A stretch of DNA of 64,000 nucleotides from Roridomyces roridus (lineage: Eukaryota; Basidiomycota; Agaricomycetes; Agaricales; Mycenaceae): the NCBI GenBank assembly GCA_029378245.1, contig JARKIF010000011.1, positions 1,178,001 to 1,242,000 of the forward strand, in the 5' to 3' direction. The translations under genes were made by a program, and so were the position numbers. This document shows, piece after piece, positions 22,882-34,294 of this stretch. Within the stretch, counting starts at the first letter, position 1, and each line of letters starts with the position of its first letter. The notes under the pieces are model-generated. The model ran no database searches and was not told the DNA's origin. It saw nothing but the letters and a program-made list of their open reading frames with translations.

Positions 22882-23411
22882 ACCGGACTTGAAATTGCCG
22901 GGAAGGGGAGGAGGAAAGGCACGGGGTGTTGGTGTATGTCGTTGATATAGTTGATGATGAGACAGGAACAGGCGGATCACGGGGCTATAGTGATAGGGTA
23001 CAGAACCACGCCTCAAGCCTGAAAGATCAGCCAAACATTAGTGAAGAAAAGCTGGGGAGATGCACGCCGCAAAAGGTCGACCCCGGAGGAGGAACCGGAA
23101 AACAACGAGCATTTCTTATGGTTTGCGCGGGCCAGTAATTTTTTGGAATCCCGAAGGTCAACGCAGACTCCGAAAAAACTCCGAATCTAGGAACCTTAGG
23201 AGAGCAAGGGAGTCTGGAGAGGTGTGCTGCTACGTCTTGGGACACTCTTGGCTGGGTGATCGCAGACGGAAGCAATGAGTTTAGGAGCAAGGGACACGGC
23301 GTCCTCGGAGATAAGAAATGATTGCCAACCGTACTAAGCAGTCAACGGGAACAGAACTTCAACATTTTCAATACCGACGCAAAGCAAAAGAGAATCACAA
23401 GTACATATCTA
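22882..23411. other. Intergenic region between convergent genes
   Basis: About 530 bp with no supported gene. It contains the 3' regions of the DUF6533 gene and the caspase-like gene. Confidence 0.45.
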
Positions 23412-25572
23412 TCAACCCTCCTCAACAGGCTCCACCGCCCTCATAGTAACAACAACCCTCTCCGTATCCCACCGATCCCTCTCCGCCTCCTTCACGATCA
23501 TCAACCTCCCCACCCCCGCATGCAACGCATCCTCCCTCCGTATCCACTCGAGATACAACGGCTGCGTCGCTACAAAAAGTTTGAAGAACCCAGAACTCAC
23601 GAGTTGCCCTTCCTCGAGCTCGAATTCCAGCCCCGCGTCGCCGCCGAATCCAATTCGCTCGATACCGCCTTTGGGGCGTATGGGAGGCGTGCCGGGGATG
23701 TGGGTGTATATGGGCTGGATGGAGTCCAGATTAGCCTCACGAACGAATACGAAGAATGAAGGGAGACATACAAAGATCGTATAATGCTCGGGGTCAAAGT
23801 AGAATAGGTACGCAAAGACCTCCGAGTGGCTGTTGTTGACAATCTCGAAACCATACTTGACGCCCATCTCTGACGGAATATGCGCAGCCAGCGTCTTGCT
23901 CTCTTCGTCCATGTGCACGAAATCAACAAAATCGGGATCCAGCCTGCGATCGGGGCGTTCGCCAATGAGGCGGAACATCCGCAGCTCACATCCTCCGCCA
24001 ACAAGCCGAAGACCCGGCACGTCATTCGCTCGGAAGAGAAAGTGATTGAAGTGGGCTATTTCGTTAAGGATGTTGGGAAGGTTGTCGTGGTTGGTGTTGA
24101 GGGGAATATGCACGTCGACCACGCCGTCGAGCTGCATGGCAGGCGAAGAGCGCTCGACGATGAGTATACCGCCATCTTCGTCCGTGTGCAAGACGACATG
24201 CGCGTCCTCGAGCGGCGACTCGACGTATCGGTGGTTGACCCACGCATCCTCAAACTCGGTAGGAAACACCTCGCTCTTGTGGGCAAAGTCCGACGCGAGA
24301 GCGACGCGCAGCGCTGTCTTTGGATTGTTCCAACGATGAGGGACAACGCGTGCGTTTTGAGCGATTTTTTGGACGGGATCCACAGGCACGAGTACGGATT
24401 CGTGCATCTTCACACTAGCAGCGCGAAGAATGGCCGGAGTCGCACTCTGCTGCGTCTCGTCGTACACTGCGAATTCGGTACCAGCGACAACGCCGGCGAT
24501 GCTACCCAAGTCGATGATGAACGAACCCTGGGAAGACTTGGCCCGCCCCGGGGGTCGCAGAGAAAGGACGCTGGCACCGCCGGAAGGATAGCCCTTGCCA
24601 AAGATCAGACGCCCGTCGTTGAATCCGATACAGCTGGGTTCTTGGGGTGACAAGATTTGTTTGTCGAGCGAGGCGTGCAGCTCTCTGTATGTCGTGTTCT
24701 TGAGCGGGAGGAGTGCACTGAGACGTGCAACGAGGGTGCGGGTGAAGCGGCCGTGGACCGTTGGGTCGTCTGCAGTGCTGGATTCACGCGCGGGCTCGGT
24801 TTGTTTGCACGCCGCCAGAATCACGCAGATTTGCGTTGCGGAGGTGAGACGCCCGGTCGGAACGAGGAGGTTGCGATCAAGATCGGCAGGGATGGGCAGG
24901 GAGGAGTGCAAGGGCGAGCGTGGAGTACCGGGGTCGGCGTCAATGAGCTGTTTTCGAGCGATTCCACTACTATGGCATGAGTCAAGGATGACGGTCTGCG
25001 GAAAAGTCAGCCTTCGCAGGAAGAAGAGGAAAACCACACACGATGTTATCGCCCTTCTTGTAAGCGAGGTTGAGCAGAAGTGCGCCCAACACATAGTCCG
25101 GGATACCGTGCACATATTTCCCGTTGATAATCGCGTGTTCGTCGTGCGGGCAGATGGTCTCGATCTTGCCATCCATCGACAGCTTATTGTCCGTCGCATC
25201 CACGCGGCTTCCATGCCCCGCGAAGAAGAAGATCATCGGCGTATCGCGTCCATCGGGAATGGCGGGGTTGTTGAGGAGGTGAGAGGTGAAGGCATCGAGG
25301 ATACCACTGCGAGTGGCATCTTCGTTGAGTAGTACTTTGGCTTGAAGGTCGCGACCATTCTGCTTGCAGTAGATATCGAGGAATGATTTGAAGAGAGTCG
25401 CATCGTTGACACAGCCTTGAAGCGGAGGCAGGATGTCCTGTGCGATGTACTGCAGACGTGTAAGGTTCTCAGGATCGGGGCCAGAGCCAAGGCGACGCAC
25501 CTTGTTGATCCCGACTATCAGCGCAAACACCTGAGGCTTCAGATTAGGTTGTGGGACGGAGGCATTAGCCAT
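23412..25572 (-). CDS. Caspase-like (peptidase C14) protein, intact paralogue
   Basis: Exons 25042-25572 and 23412-24995 encode about 704 residues. I chose the ATG at 25572 (MANASVPQPNLK) because the paralogue starts at the equivalent place; an in-frame ATG at 25611 would add 13 residues. The caspase fold occupies roughly residues 10-270: FALIVGINKV, GCVNDATLFKSFLD, FFFAGHGSRVDAT (catalytic His), ICPHDEHA, HGIPDYVLG, TVILDSCHSSG (catalytic Cys) and ICVILAACKQTEPA. A C-terminal region of about 430 residues follows, typical of Agaricomycete caspase-domain proteins, which may act in cell death or non-self response. The intron between DNI and TVILDSC is in the same place as in the copy at 1-2318. 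A possible extra in-frame intron near 23735-23770 (GTATGT) would not change the frame. Confidence 0.9.
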
Positions 25573-26425
25573 GAGAATGGTGTGGAAGTGTGGAAGCAGG
25601 GAGGAGATCAAGGACAGCTGATCTTCTTATAGCTGATCTTCGGGCGCTTATACGCCACAAATTCAATGCCAGCGACCAGTCACTTTAGACGCCATAGCGA
25701 CGGCGTCGGGGCGATGAGCGCGTGGACGTGTGGACAGAGCTGAAGCTGTGGGTCAAGAACTTGAAGAAGTCCGACATGCATGGGGACCTTAGTCAACGCA
25801 CACCGACGTCTTCGGAGGTACTATCGAGGCGTCCGGAGAATCTTGAACAGTGGAGGTCACAGCCAGGAGAAGGGACGCGGGTGATAATAGGTAGCCGGAG
25901 AAGAAGATGGGAGTCGGGAACAAGAGTCGTTGCACTGCATTACCAAATATCTCCGCATCACATCGCGGATTCTCAGCCGACGCCTCGACGCCTGGCTTCA
26001 ACTGAAGCCAACGTCGAACGGACGCATAATGATGATGAGTTATGGAGGACCACCCGCCCAAAGTCCCGGCTGAACTCCCCAACGCAATGCCGAACAAATC
26101 ATTTATGTTGGTGGGATCAGTGGCGCTGGTGGAGCCGGCTTCCGCGGCATCTGATTTCCGAGGAGATCCTCCTTTGGCCTCATGAATGATAATCGCCGAG
26201 GGACATGCAGACCGACGACCCGTGGAATATTCCAACGCAGTTCATGATAACCAGAGCCCTTCGATCCGGGGCTCAAGGAGGGACTGTAAGAAAAGTTGTT
26301 TTGTCCTGATCCGACGGTCCCGATTGATTCATCCACTGAACGACATTTCTCTAAGTATTCTGGCATCAGACAATTTGGCTACATAGAAGAGCCCTTCTCA
26401 TGCTTCCGCCACGAAATTCAGTTGT
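25573..26425. other. Intergenic region
   Basis: About 850 bp upstream of the caspase-like gene and downstream of the second glycopeptide gene. No gene is supported. Confidence 0.45.
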
Positions 26426-27339
26426 TTAGAGACAGAAGGTGATCTGGCATCATCATTCATCAACCGTCAGAGTTTGATCATGGGCATGACGGCGGCGACT
26501 TACAACCAAGTCGACATCGTTGGTCTCGCATTGAACCTGGACGCCGGTGTCAGTGGGGACGTGGAAGGCGGTGGTGCAGCCTGGAAAAGTGCCTAGGATG
26601 CAGTAAGTTTTTGCGGGGATCAATCCAAATTTGCTCCGACGTACAGTCTGCGCCGGTATTGTCGCAGCCATTGAAGTAGCTTCATTATGCGCTTGTTGAG
26701 CATAGGAGCCAGAGATCAGACATAAGACGACCTACCCGAAGCCCGTGGTCACAGAGAAAGAGTGGCTATGAGCGCGTCAAGATACATCACAACAACGAGT
26801 TGAAAATGACGAACGGAGGGATGAGGGAGAGATCAGTACTCGAGCCGGCGCCGGGGCCAGTGGGGTTCTAGAATTCATCAAGTTCAAGCTGGGACTGCTT
26901 CCATATTCTTGGCGAGCGACATACGCGGAGCGTGGTCTCGAGAAGAGTGCAACCCTCGCCGTTGAAGCCACATGAACCTGCAGATGTTCAATAAAAATGA
27001 CCCTAAATTCTTCAACAGGACAACGCACCGGTCTGGAGGTACCCAATGGCACCGATGAGAGGTCCGCCGATGGTGACGGAGGCTAAATCAATGATGTGTT
27101 CAACATCTAATGTGAGTTGAAGGCAAGCGGCAAATTTACCTCCAGTGGAAAGGACTTGGCCGGTTTGACTGATGAGCGTAGGCTGCACCCAACTATGAGA
27201 ACTGCACGACCAGGACAAGGAAAATAAGACGAACGGTTCCAAAACCACAATTGTTGTTGAAAGTGACGGTGTGAGACTCGCCGCGGACGGCGCTGACGGC
27301 GAAGGCCAAGAGAGCAAGGGTAGCAGTGAAACCGAACAT
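26426..27339 (-). CDS. Secreted 'glycopeptide'-family protein, nine exons (paralogue of 11627-12460)
   Basis: Exons are 27235-27339, 27140-27182, 27029-27082, 26925-26977, 26815-26867, 26736-26765, 26645-26679, 26504-26592 and 26426-26443. They sum to 480 nt, the same as the paralogue, exon for exon, except that its 65-bp sixth exon is split here into 30 and 35 bp by an additional intron. The signal peptide MFGFTATLALLAFAVSAVRG is followed by HTVTFNNNCGFG, PTLISQTGQVLSTG, CGFNGEGCTLLETTL, NGCDNTGADC, CTTAFHVPTDT and the end ITFCL. The protein is secreted, cysteine-rich and of unknown function. A TATA-like sequence lies at 27411-27418. Confidence 0.87.
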
Positions 27340-27410
27340 GATGCAATTGAGAGGGAGCAGTTGAATGAATCCGAGAGGATGATTCTGCTGGTTGAGTTGG
27401 CTGGCTCCTC

Positions 27411-27418
27411 TTTATATG
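27411..27418 (-). promoter_or_regulatory. TATA-like box of the second glycopeptide gene
   Basis: CATATAAA on the minus strand lies about 75 bp upstream of the ATG at 27339, matching the spacing in the other secreted-protein genes here. Confidence 0.55.
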
Positions 27419-27419
27419 T

Positions 27420-28375
27420 AGTCGGTGTCTCCGCGAGGGTCGCTCAGAGAAGCAATGCGGGAACGAGGAATGCGTGAACTTGACTTGAACTTTCCAGATT
27501 AGCGATCAGTACCCCCGGCATGCATGGAGGAAGTATTTTTGAAGCAGATGGTAGGGCCGGCCCGGTTGAGATGACAGAAGGTAGATACTTTTTCGGGCTC
27601 AGCTACTGCGCCGTTCAAGATGGACATCCTATCCTGCCGGAACTTCGCCGTTTTTCAATACCCCTTTGACGCGGAACGGGATGCTGTATGACCTGGACTC
27701 TAGGGGAGACGCTCATCTGAGGCCGTAGGAGGAAGGAGAATACGCCGATGCCCAGGCTGGTGCACCGTGCGAATGGGATGCGCGACGCGTCGCTTTGAAT
27801 TTTGAGTCGCCAGATGAATTCTTCATGGTTGTGAAAGGTTGTGGACCGGATAATCTAACTCGTCGTGCGCCGGTTAAGATGCGCCGAGTCATGCGACGTC
27901 GCCGTTCTTGAAATTGTTGTCTACAGGTACATACGAACAGACCTGATCCCGAAGAGTCAAATGGCCCAAAGCGGCAAGATCTTGGAAATGGAACTCGTTC
28001 GCTCGTTCGATTCGGGTCCAACCGCATAAGAATCCTCATGAGATCCTTTTTTTTGTGTGTGCAGTGTGCCACGGGACTCCGGGAGGCGCAGGAGCAACCA
28101 GGAGTGCAGCTAAGCCGTGTGTAATGTCTGAGCGTGGAGCTAATTTGCCAAGCATCTCACTGGACTCTATTCTGTTCAATTCGGGAGCGAGTCATACTTG
28201 CAGTCCAAATGCGTTTCGCAATTTTTTGGGCGTGTTCGCTGGGCATGTTCAGCATGCTCCAAGAATGGATGAAACATCGGACCATATCGACTCATTCAAT
28301 CTTTGCAAGTAAGTAAAATAAACAAAATATGCAGCCATTCCGATATTCCCTGCAACCTCTCCCAACCGTCCCGAT
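27420..28375. other. Intergenic region
   Basis: Nearly 1 kb with no supported gene. Open frames are short and without motifs. Confidence 0.45.
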
Positions 28376-29801
28376 TCAATCCCCGTACCCAGGAGGGGGT
28401 GGCTCAACCGTCCCCGTCCCCGTTCCCTCTAACCGCTGCACACTCTCCGTCAACTGGCTCACGACGTGTATCATCGCCATGAACGCAGACTCGCTATTGA
28501 TGGCACTAGTCGCGGGACCGGTGATGGCAGGAGTCGACTGGGTCTCTCGTCGTCCCGGGGCAGGGATGGAGACGCTCAAGATGGGCCTCGCCTCCGAGCC
28601 AAGCGGCTCAGCGACCTCAGCCCGACTGGGCGAATTGGAATCGGAGGACGTGTACAGAGCGCGTTTCTCGCTCGGCCATCGAGAGTGAGCAGCATCATCA
28701 TCGTGATCTCGAACGAGGAACGGATAAGGCTGTTCTTGAATCTGCCGCGCGCCGGTTTGATGGCGCCGACGGCGTATACAACAAAACATCATGATCCCCG
28801 CGCCCACCAAAACTAGCCCGCCGAGTGCGGCTCCGACGATAACGCCAATCGACATTGATTTGTGCCCGGCGTTGGCGTTGGAACTGGAAGGGGAACTCGA
28901 ATCTGACGGGGAGGTGATTTTCGGTGGGAGCCCTGGGTCAGTTGCCGATGATGATCCGGAATTAGAGTCCGAGCCGGAAGCTGCGGCAAGAGCGCCTATC
29001 GCTGCTGAGCTCTGCGACGATCCCGGCACATGGGCGGCGGTTGACAGTACGGTTGATCCCGGCGGAGTACTCTGCGGGATACTGCCGGGAGCGGAATTCT
29101 CTGGCGTGGAGCCTGGCTGATTTGTTGATGTGGCTGCTGGAGCCGGACTCGAGCCGGATACCGGCTGGGGATTGACTGGCGTGGCCACCCCCGTTGCTGT
29201 GGAGCTCTGCGCGGACGTGGCTGGATCTCCCGATCTGCTCTCCATGAGTATTGTGCAGTTTAAAGCCAATAGACTCACGTGTAGATCATATAATCAAACC
29301 ACAAAGCCCACCCCGCCGGTATTTGCATCACTAACGTATGTGGGCCCTCGCTCATCGTGCGATTGGCGTACGCCAACTGATTGTATAGCGCTCCCGTCTG
29401 GTCGACCGCCCAACCGCCCCGTGCCACTCCGTCGATCAACGCGGTGAATCCTATGGCGACAGGGATAGCGTGGCCAGAGGGGTAGGCCAGGAACACGTAG
29501 AGCGCGTGCCCTATCAAATACCGGTATATCAAGACGACGTGAGGAGTTAAGGAGGGAAGGAACTCGTACCGGTGAAGCTGATGACTATGCTCTGCGAGTC
29601 ACCGTTTGTCGACGGCTGGATGCCCGTCGCCGTACCGTCTCTCAAGCGACTGGTGTCGAAGCCCGTGAGGTTGCGGTCCACGGGACCAGAGTGGTATGCG
29701 ACGAGCGGACTCGCATCGTCAATGGTGGTATTGACTTGCGCTGCCCAACACGAAGAAATTGTCACTAGAAAGCATAAGAAAAGGAGGGTAAGGTCCCGCA
29801 T
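28376..29801 (-). CDS. Single-pass membrane protein with extracellular domain, Ser/Thr/Pro-rich stalk and cytoplasmic tail
   Basis: Three exons (29570-29801, 29279-29510 and 28376-29234) encode about 440 residues. The first begins with a signal peptide (MRDLTLLFLCFLVTISSCWA). Residues up to about 155 form a beta-rich extracellular domain (AAQVNTTIDDASPLVAYHS; GALYNQLAYANRTMSEGPHT; WALWFDYMIYT) with N-glycosylation sites. A long Ser/Thr/Pro-rich stalk follows, then one membrane helix (VGAALGGLVLVGAGIMMFC), a basic stop-transfer CIRRRRHQ and a cytoplasmic tail ending PPPPGYGD. This layout is very common in Agaricomycetes and suggests a surface sensor or adhesin; the ligand is unknown. Introns: 29235-29278 and 29511-29569. 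Confidence 0.82.
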
Positions 29802-30180
29802 GGTGAGACAGACGAAGGGGTAAGGCAGGGAAAGGAAGGCTTCTCGCGCTCCAGGTTATGAACCATCTATCATCATTCAATCAGACTGACAAGTTGTCCA
29901 ATGTCAGTGGCACAAGATAACCGCGCGCGCAGGACACTTATAGAAGTCTGACACGCATTCGAGAACTTGCTATTTGTACTCAACGGGAGGGAACAGAGAG
30001 GATTTCAAGTTGAATACCAGAAAACCCTTCTAACCAATTGGGCCGTCAGGACCCTCCTTCAACTTCTCAAGAAAAGACATTCTCACTCACCTAAATACAC
30101 ATACCAAGAAGCAGGACGTCAAAATGAATCAGAATCAAACAATGATCGAGGAGGAAGGAAGATTCCCAGTCATGTATCAG

Positions 30181-31029
30181 TCAATCTTCAGTCCACGAAA
30201 ACGTGATCCTCTCCTCCTCCGTTTCGAAAGCGCGGGTACGGGGACTTGAGATTGGGATAGCCTCCCTTGACAGACCCTGCGAAAGCTGTAAGTACATAGG
30301 TGGTTATCAGAAAAACGAACTTCTGAACAACCCCACGTACCTGCTGCATCCCTCGTAGCGCGTCTCCCTCCTCCTCTGATAGAGCGGATGGCCGTTCATC
30401 TTCAGAGACAATTTGTACACCTTTGAGTGTGGAGCCTCTTTCTGCGCCGACGGTGAAGATCGGAGACTCCTGATACGTCGGTCTAGGGCCCGGGCCCGGA
30501 GAGGACGAACGCGACGTCACGGGGGAAGAAGTCCGACTCGGATTTCCGCTCCCACGAGCAGGAGTCATGGTCATCACCGAACAGCGTCTGTGGTGTATTG
30601 GGGGCTCGTTCGAGTCGTATGCGGAGGGAGTGTGGACGCATTTCATCGTGAATGGCGTGCGTGCGTTTAGGTTGACCATTTTGCTAATTATTAAATAAAT
30701 GAGGTAAGTACGTGACATAGATGGATGGACGTACCCCTGCTTGACTCGTACGATAGCAGTCATTCTCTTTTGGTGATCCACGGTCAGTGGGTTGCGTATC
30801 CGCTGGCTATGTAGAAGAGTCAACCAGGAAATTAGATCGTTCAAGTCGGCGTACGAGGGTAAGGTGTCTTTGGGAATCAGATGGGACCTTTCGTCCGGAA
30901 TGACGCGCTGCCATAGGCAAGTTAGATATCTCCCGAGGATGGAGCAGTAGACAGACGCACCGAGGCATCATCGACGTCCTCTATATGCGCAGAACCGAGA
31001 CAACAACACAGGAGGGTATGCAGGGCCAT
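30181..31029 (-). CDS. Small protein with cysteine-rich N-terminus, possibly LAMTOR1/Ego1-like
   Basis: Exons 30961-31029, 30735-30907, 30341-30683 and 30181-30276 give one frame of 226 residues. The N-terminus MALHTLLCCCLGSAH could be lipid-modified on its cysteines, although position 2 is Ala rather than the Gly needed for myristoylation. It is followed by an acidic stretch and DERSHLIPKDTLPSYADLND, then HQKRMTAIVRVKQGKMVNLN, a Ser/Pro-rich region (SRTSSPVTSRSSSPGPGPRP), and a C-terminus ending ITFSWTED. An N-terminal acylated cysteine patch followed by DER-x-x-LIP resembles the lysosomal adaptor LAMTOR1/Ego1 (TORC1 signalling). That match is weak and rests on memory. No frame breaks were seen. 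Confidence 0.6.
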
Positions 31030-33010
31030 CGATTGTGAGACGGATGAGAAGGGGAAGGAGAGACAGCGGCAACGGCAGAGAAAGGGGCATGTATGGACTC
31101 ACTATTTACATACGACCTCTAGGCTAACCGGGCCTTCAAACGCCTCGGCAAGGTTAGGGATCGGCGGTGTTCACCGTCGGCGTAGGGATGAATGCCCACG
31201 TCTTGCCGAGCGCGAGAGGTCTTGATACCTACCTACCATCCAGAGCCAGAGTCCGGGAAACGCAGCCTCAAGTACTGTGGTGCTCCCTCTGATACATATC
31301 CCGTACGCTTGCGCCCCACCTCGAGCGCCGCTGGAGCGTGAGTGTGGATATGCCAGTCAGAGTTGTCTGTGTGAGTTTCAGCTTTACATAGGGCAGGCAA
31401 ATGTTATCGCATAGTGTACTCCGGGCGCCACCGCCTGCTTCTTTGACCAATCTCCTCTGTCCGAAGCGAGTTATGTATGTTGGCTTCATTTCGCTTGGGG
31501 AAGGGAAGGAGAATCAGAAATGGGCGGGGATCTTTCGAGTGTATCATGTCATGTCTCCGCCAAACTGCTTCGCCGCGGAAACGAGACAGGTTCAGCACAG
31601 AGTGAGAGCTTGCTTGACTTGAGGTCAAGATCCGCGGGATTGAGGACGTCGGTAAGGGCTCCCGAGAGGGTCCAGGAACCGGCACAACCCAGAACTGAGA
31701 GCACCGATGAATCGAAGGAAGGAAGGAAGGGTGGGTATCTTGTCTGCAGGCGCACTCCAAAGGGAAGGACCAGATGGAAGGCAAGTCAAGACATGGTGGT
31801 ACAGGATAAAGGAATAGCGCCGAAGACAAAACAAAGCCAACGAACGACGCGGCCTCCGAGTCTCCCGCCACAGCTTGCCCTCAGCTGACGAATGCCCGCC
31901 GATGGTTCCAACTCGGAACCCCGCTCGGCGTCGAGGATTACTTCTCTGAGTCGAAAGGTTCCCAGACTGGCCACGACTCCCACAGCAGTTTCGCATTTTC
32001 CCGACATGCTCGCAGTCGGCCCCAGTCGGCACCGACATCTCGGCGCCTATTTGATTATAGACTGAGGGACCGCGGCGTCGAGTAAGTACGTCCCCAAGGA
32101 TTTCCGAGGAACCACAGGAACCGATACAAAGAGCAAATGCTGGCTCCATAGATTGATTCACTGGACGAAAAGGGTGGCGACATGAGGCGACATGGTGGTA
32201 AGAGATCAAGAAAGGATGCCGCCGGCTGCCGGAGCAAATAGAGCCAATCAATGACGGCCTCCTTCCGCGACTGCCGCCCACAATTGGCGCCTTTCGCCAG
32301 CTTTCACCTGACGAATCTCCTCGGCTTCCTCGACTGAAACTCACTCCTTTTTTACCCCTTCCTGTGTAAGCACTTCGGCCAGACTCGGAACCCCGCGGGG
32401 CTACAACGGGGCTACGAAGATTACCTTTGACTCGAAAGGCTCACAAACTGGCGGACTGGGTGAATGCATTCAGGCCCAGGACTCCTACAGCAGTCTCTAT
32501 TCTTGCAGCTCTTCCGACATTCTCGCAGTCAGCATCTTGGCGCCTATTTGATATCGATAACTCGCTAAGCGCGCCGCGCGCGCATCATAAAAAGATCATC
32601 TGCCCGCACTGCCTTGCTTGCGGCTTTCCCGCTATCTCTTCTTCCACGACTTGTCTACCCTTCAAAATAGGACAGTCTCTCTCGCATTCGTAATCCCCCA
32701 ACGCGACTCAGCACCCAGAGCAAGTTGACGACAACATCAGCGCCCACTGTAGGTTTTGGGTTAAATTGAATAGCTGTCAGCTGGTTACCAGGTACGCCCA
32801 CATCGCTCTCGCTGTCTCGCAGCGACGGTCGTCTCACACCCGCAGTCAGCTCTCTACCGGCCTCTGCGAGCAGAAAAGCCTCGAATAGTGCGTCTCTGTC
32901 CCAAAGAAAGATAGATACCTCCGAGTCTGATGACTGGGCGCTTGCACAGCCGGCGCCTTTCTTAGCGCCTTAAAAGATCCAAGCCAGCGTCACCAAGGGC
33001 TAATTCTGAC
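31030..33010. other. Intergenic region with an internal direct duplication
   Basis: About 2 kb between two genes. Most of it consists of a diverged tandem duplication (listed separately at 31790-32555). Long open frames on the minus strand run through both copies but are arginine/serine-rich and look non-coding. Confidence 0.5.
31790..32555 (+). repeat. Diverged direct duplication of non-coding sequence
   Basis: Sequence from about 31790 to 32050 recurs at about 32190-32555. Shared landmarks in order are CATGGTGGTA, AGCCAA, CTCGGAACCCCGC, GATTAC, GACTCGAAAGG (GAGTCGAAAGG in the first copy), CTCGCAGTC and TCTTGGCGCCTATTTGAT (TCTCGGCGCC in the first copy). The duplication lies directly upstream of the DUF6699 gene and may duplicate its promoter region. 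Confidence 0.65.
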
Positions 33011-34056
33011 ATGGCCTCCCCCTTCATTTTCATCCCCGAGCAAGAGGGCTCTGCGTCCTCCGCCTATCCAATGCCCGCGTACCACAATGCCTACTATGGG
33101 ACACCGCAAGCAGGCCCGACGCCCTTCCTCCCCCCGGCGACGCTATATCCGTCGTCACCGTATCTAGGCGCAGGAGGGGACATCCCTGGCTCCCCGTCTG
33201 GCAGCCCCAATCCGTTCAATCCAAACAGCGTGCTCTGGCCTTCCGACGCGCCCGAGTCGGCCTACGGTGCGAGCTGGGTCCCACTCACCCCGCGGCAGCG
33301 CACCAACTCGTGGCAAGGTCCACTCGGCGGTGGCGGTTCGCCATTCATCCCACCCAAAGCTCCCGCCTTCCTGTCTGCCCAGTCGGCGTACAAACCCTGG
33401 GTCCCAGGCCACAAGAAATCCAAATCATGGGGCAACACGGCAGCCTACGTCCCCGCCTGGGTCAATAACAACCCCAATCCCTACGCTCCCCCCATTCCGA
33501 AACAACAAATTCACCCGTGGCTCAACGGTGACGCCCCGTCTCCGCACTTCCACTTCGATTTAGCGCCAAACGCGTTCATGCCTCTCCGTCTCGTTAGTGT
33601 GCATCCCCGCAGAGCGCACCAGTGGGAGGTCCAGAGTTGGCATCAGCAGCGTTTCATCCCCCGCGTATCAATCTCCGAATCTTACATCCCAGATTACCAT
33701 TCTGGCCAATCGACCTCGCACTCCCTGCATCCAGAGCCGCTGGATCCGCCCCGCCCATCTCACTAGGAGACGTCCTCCTCGCTCTCCACCGCGCTTTGCA
33801 CACGAGAATCACACCGACGGATTGGGAAACGCTGAGCGCGGAGGACGCACAGGCTGTGACTCACGCGTTTGCACGTCGGTGTCGGGCTGCTGCGCTGCGT
33901 AGTGGTGTGGCTGCGGTGCATTTGCGTGATCGGGAGGTTGAGGAGAGGAATTATGGGGTTAAGAGGGTTGATTTTCTTTGTGGGAAGACGGTGTTCAAGG
34001 GCCTTGTTAAGGCGCCGGGAGATCCGGAGGGCGTGGTTCGGTTGATTACAGGCTGA
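33011..34056 (+). CDS. DUF6699-type protein with a frame break
   Basis: The N-terminal part (33011 to about 33593) is Pro/Gly/Ser-rich and low in complexity (MASPFIFIPEQEG; PQAGPTPFLPPATLYPSSP), ending with HPWLNGDAPSPHFHFDLA. The C-terminal part (about 33614-34056) carries RILHPRLPFWPIDLALP, ISLGDVLLALHRALH, FARRCRAAALR and VKRVDFLCGK. Together these match the DUF6699 domain of Agaricomycete proteins of unknown function. The two halves are in different frames. Skipping 20 nt (33594-33613, which itself starts GT and ends AG) restores a perfect join (PLRL-SAPVGGPELAS), but 20 nt is too short for a normal intron. Either a frameshift is present or an intron has lost sequence. The stop TGA is at 34054. 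Confidence 0.75.
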
Positions 34057-34294
34057 AAGTTTGATCGAGCGAGGTTGGGGCATTTTTATGATTGTATTGC
34101 GCTGGTGGACGCTGTTCTTGTTATTCGGTTATTGTATGTGTGTAATTGTCATGATACCTCCTCGCAATGAATATGGCGTTGTAAATTGTAATGACTCAAT
34201 CACAGTGGGAACACCATTTGTTTGCGATGCCGCGACAGCTAGTACTACATACTAACCAACCAACGCACCAACACATCAATCGTGCATTTAAAAT

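Noticed and set aside
31625..32344. A 239-codon minus-strand open frame
   Set aside because: It runs through the two halves of a non-coding duplication, is Arg/Ser-rich and shows no conserved motif.
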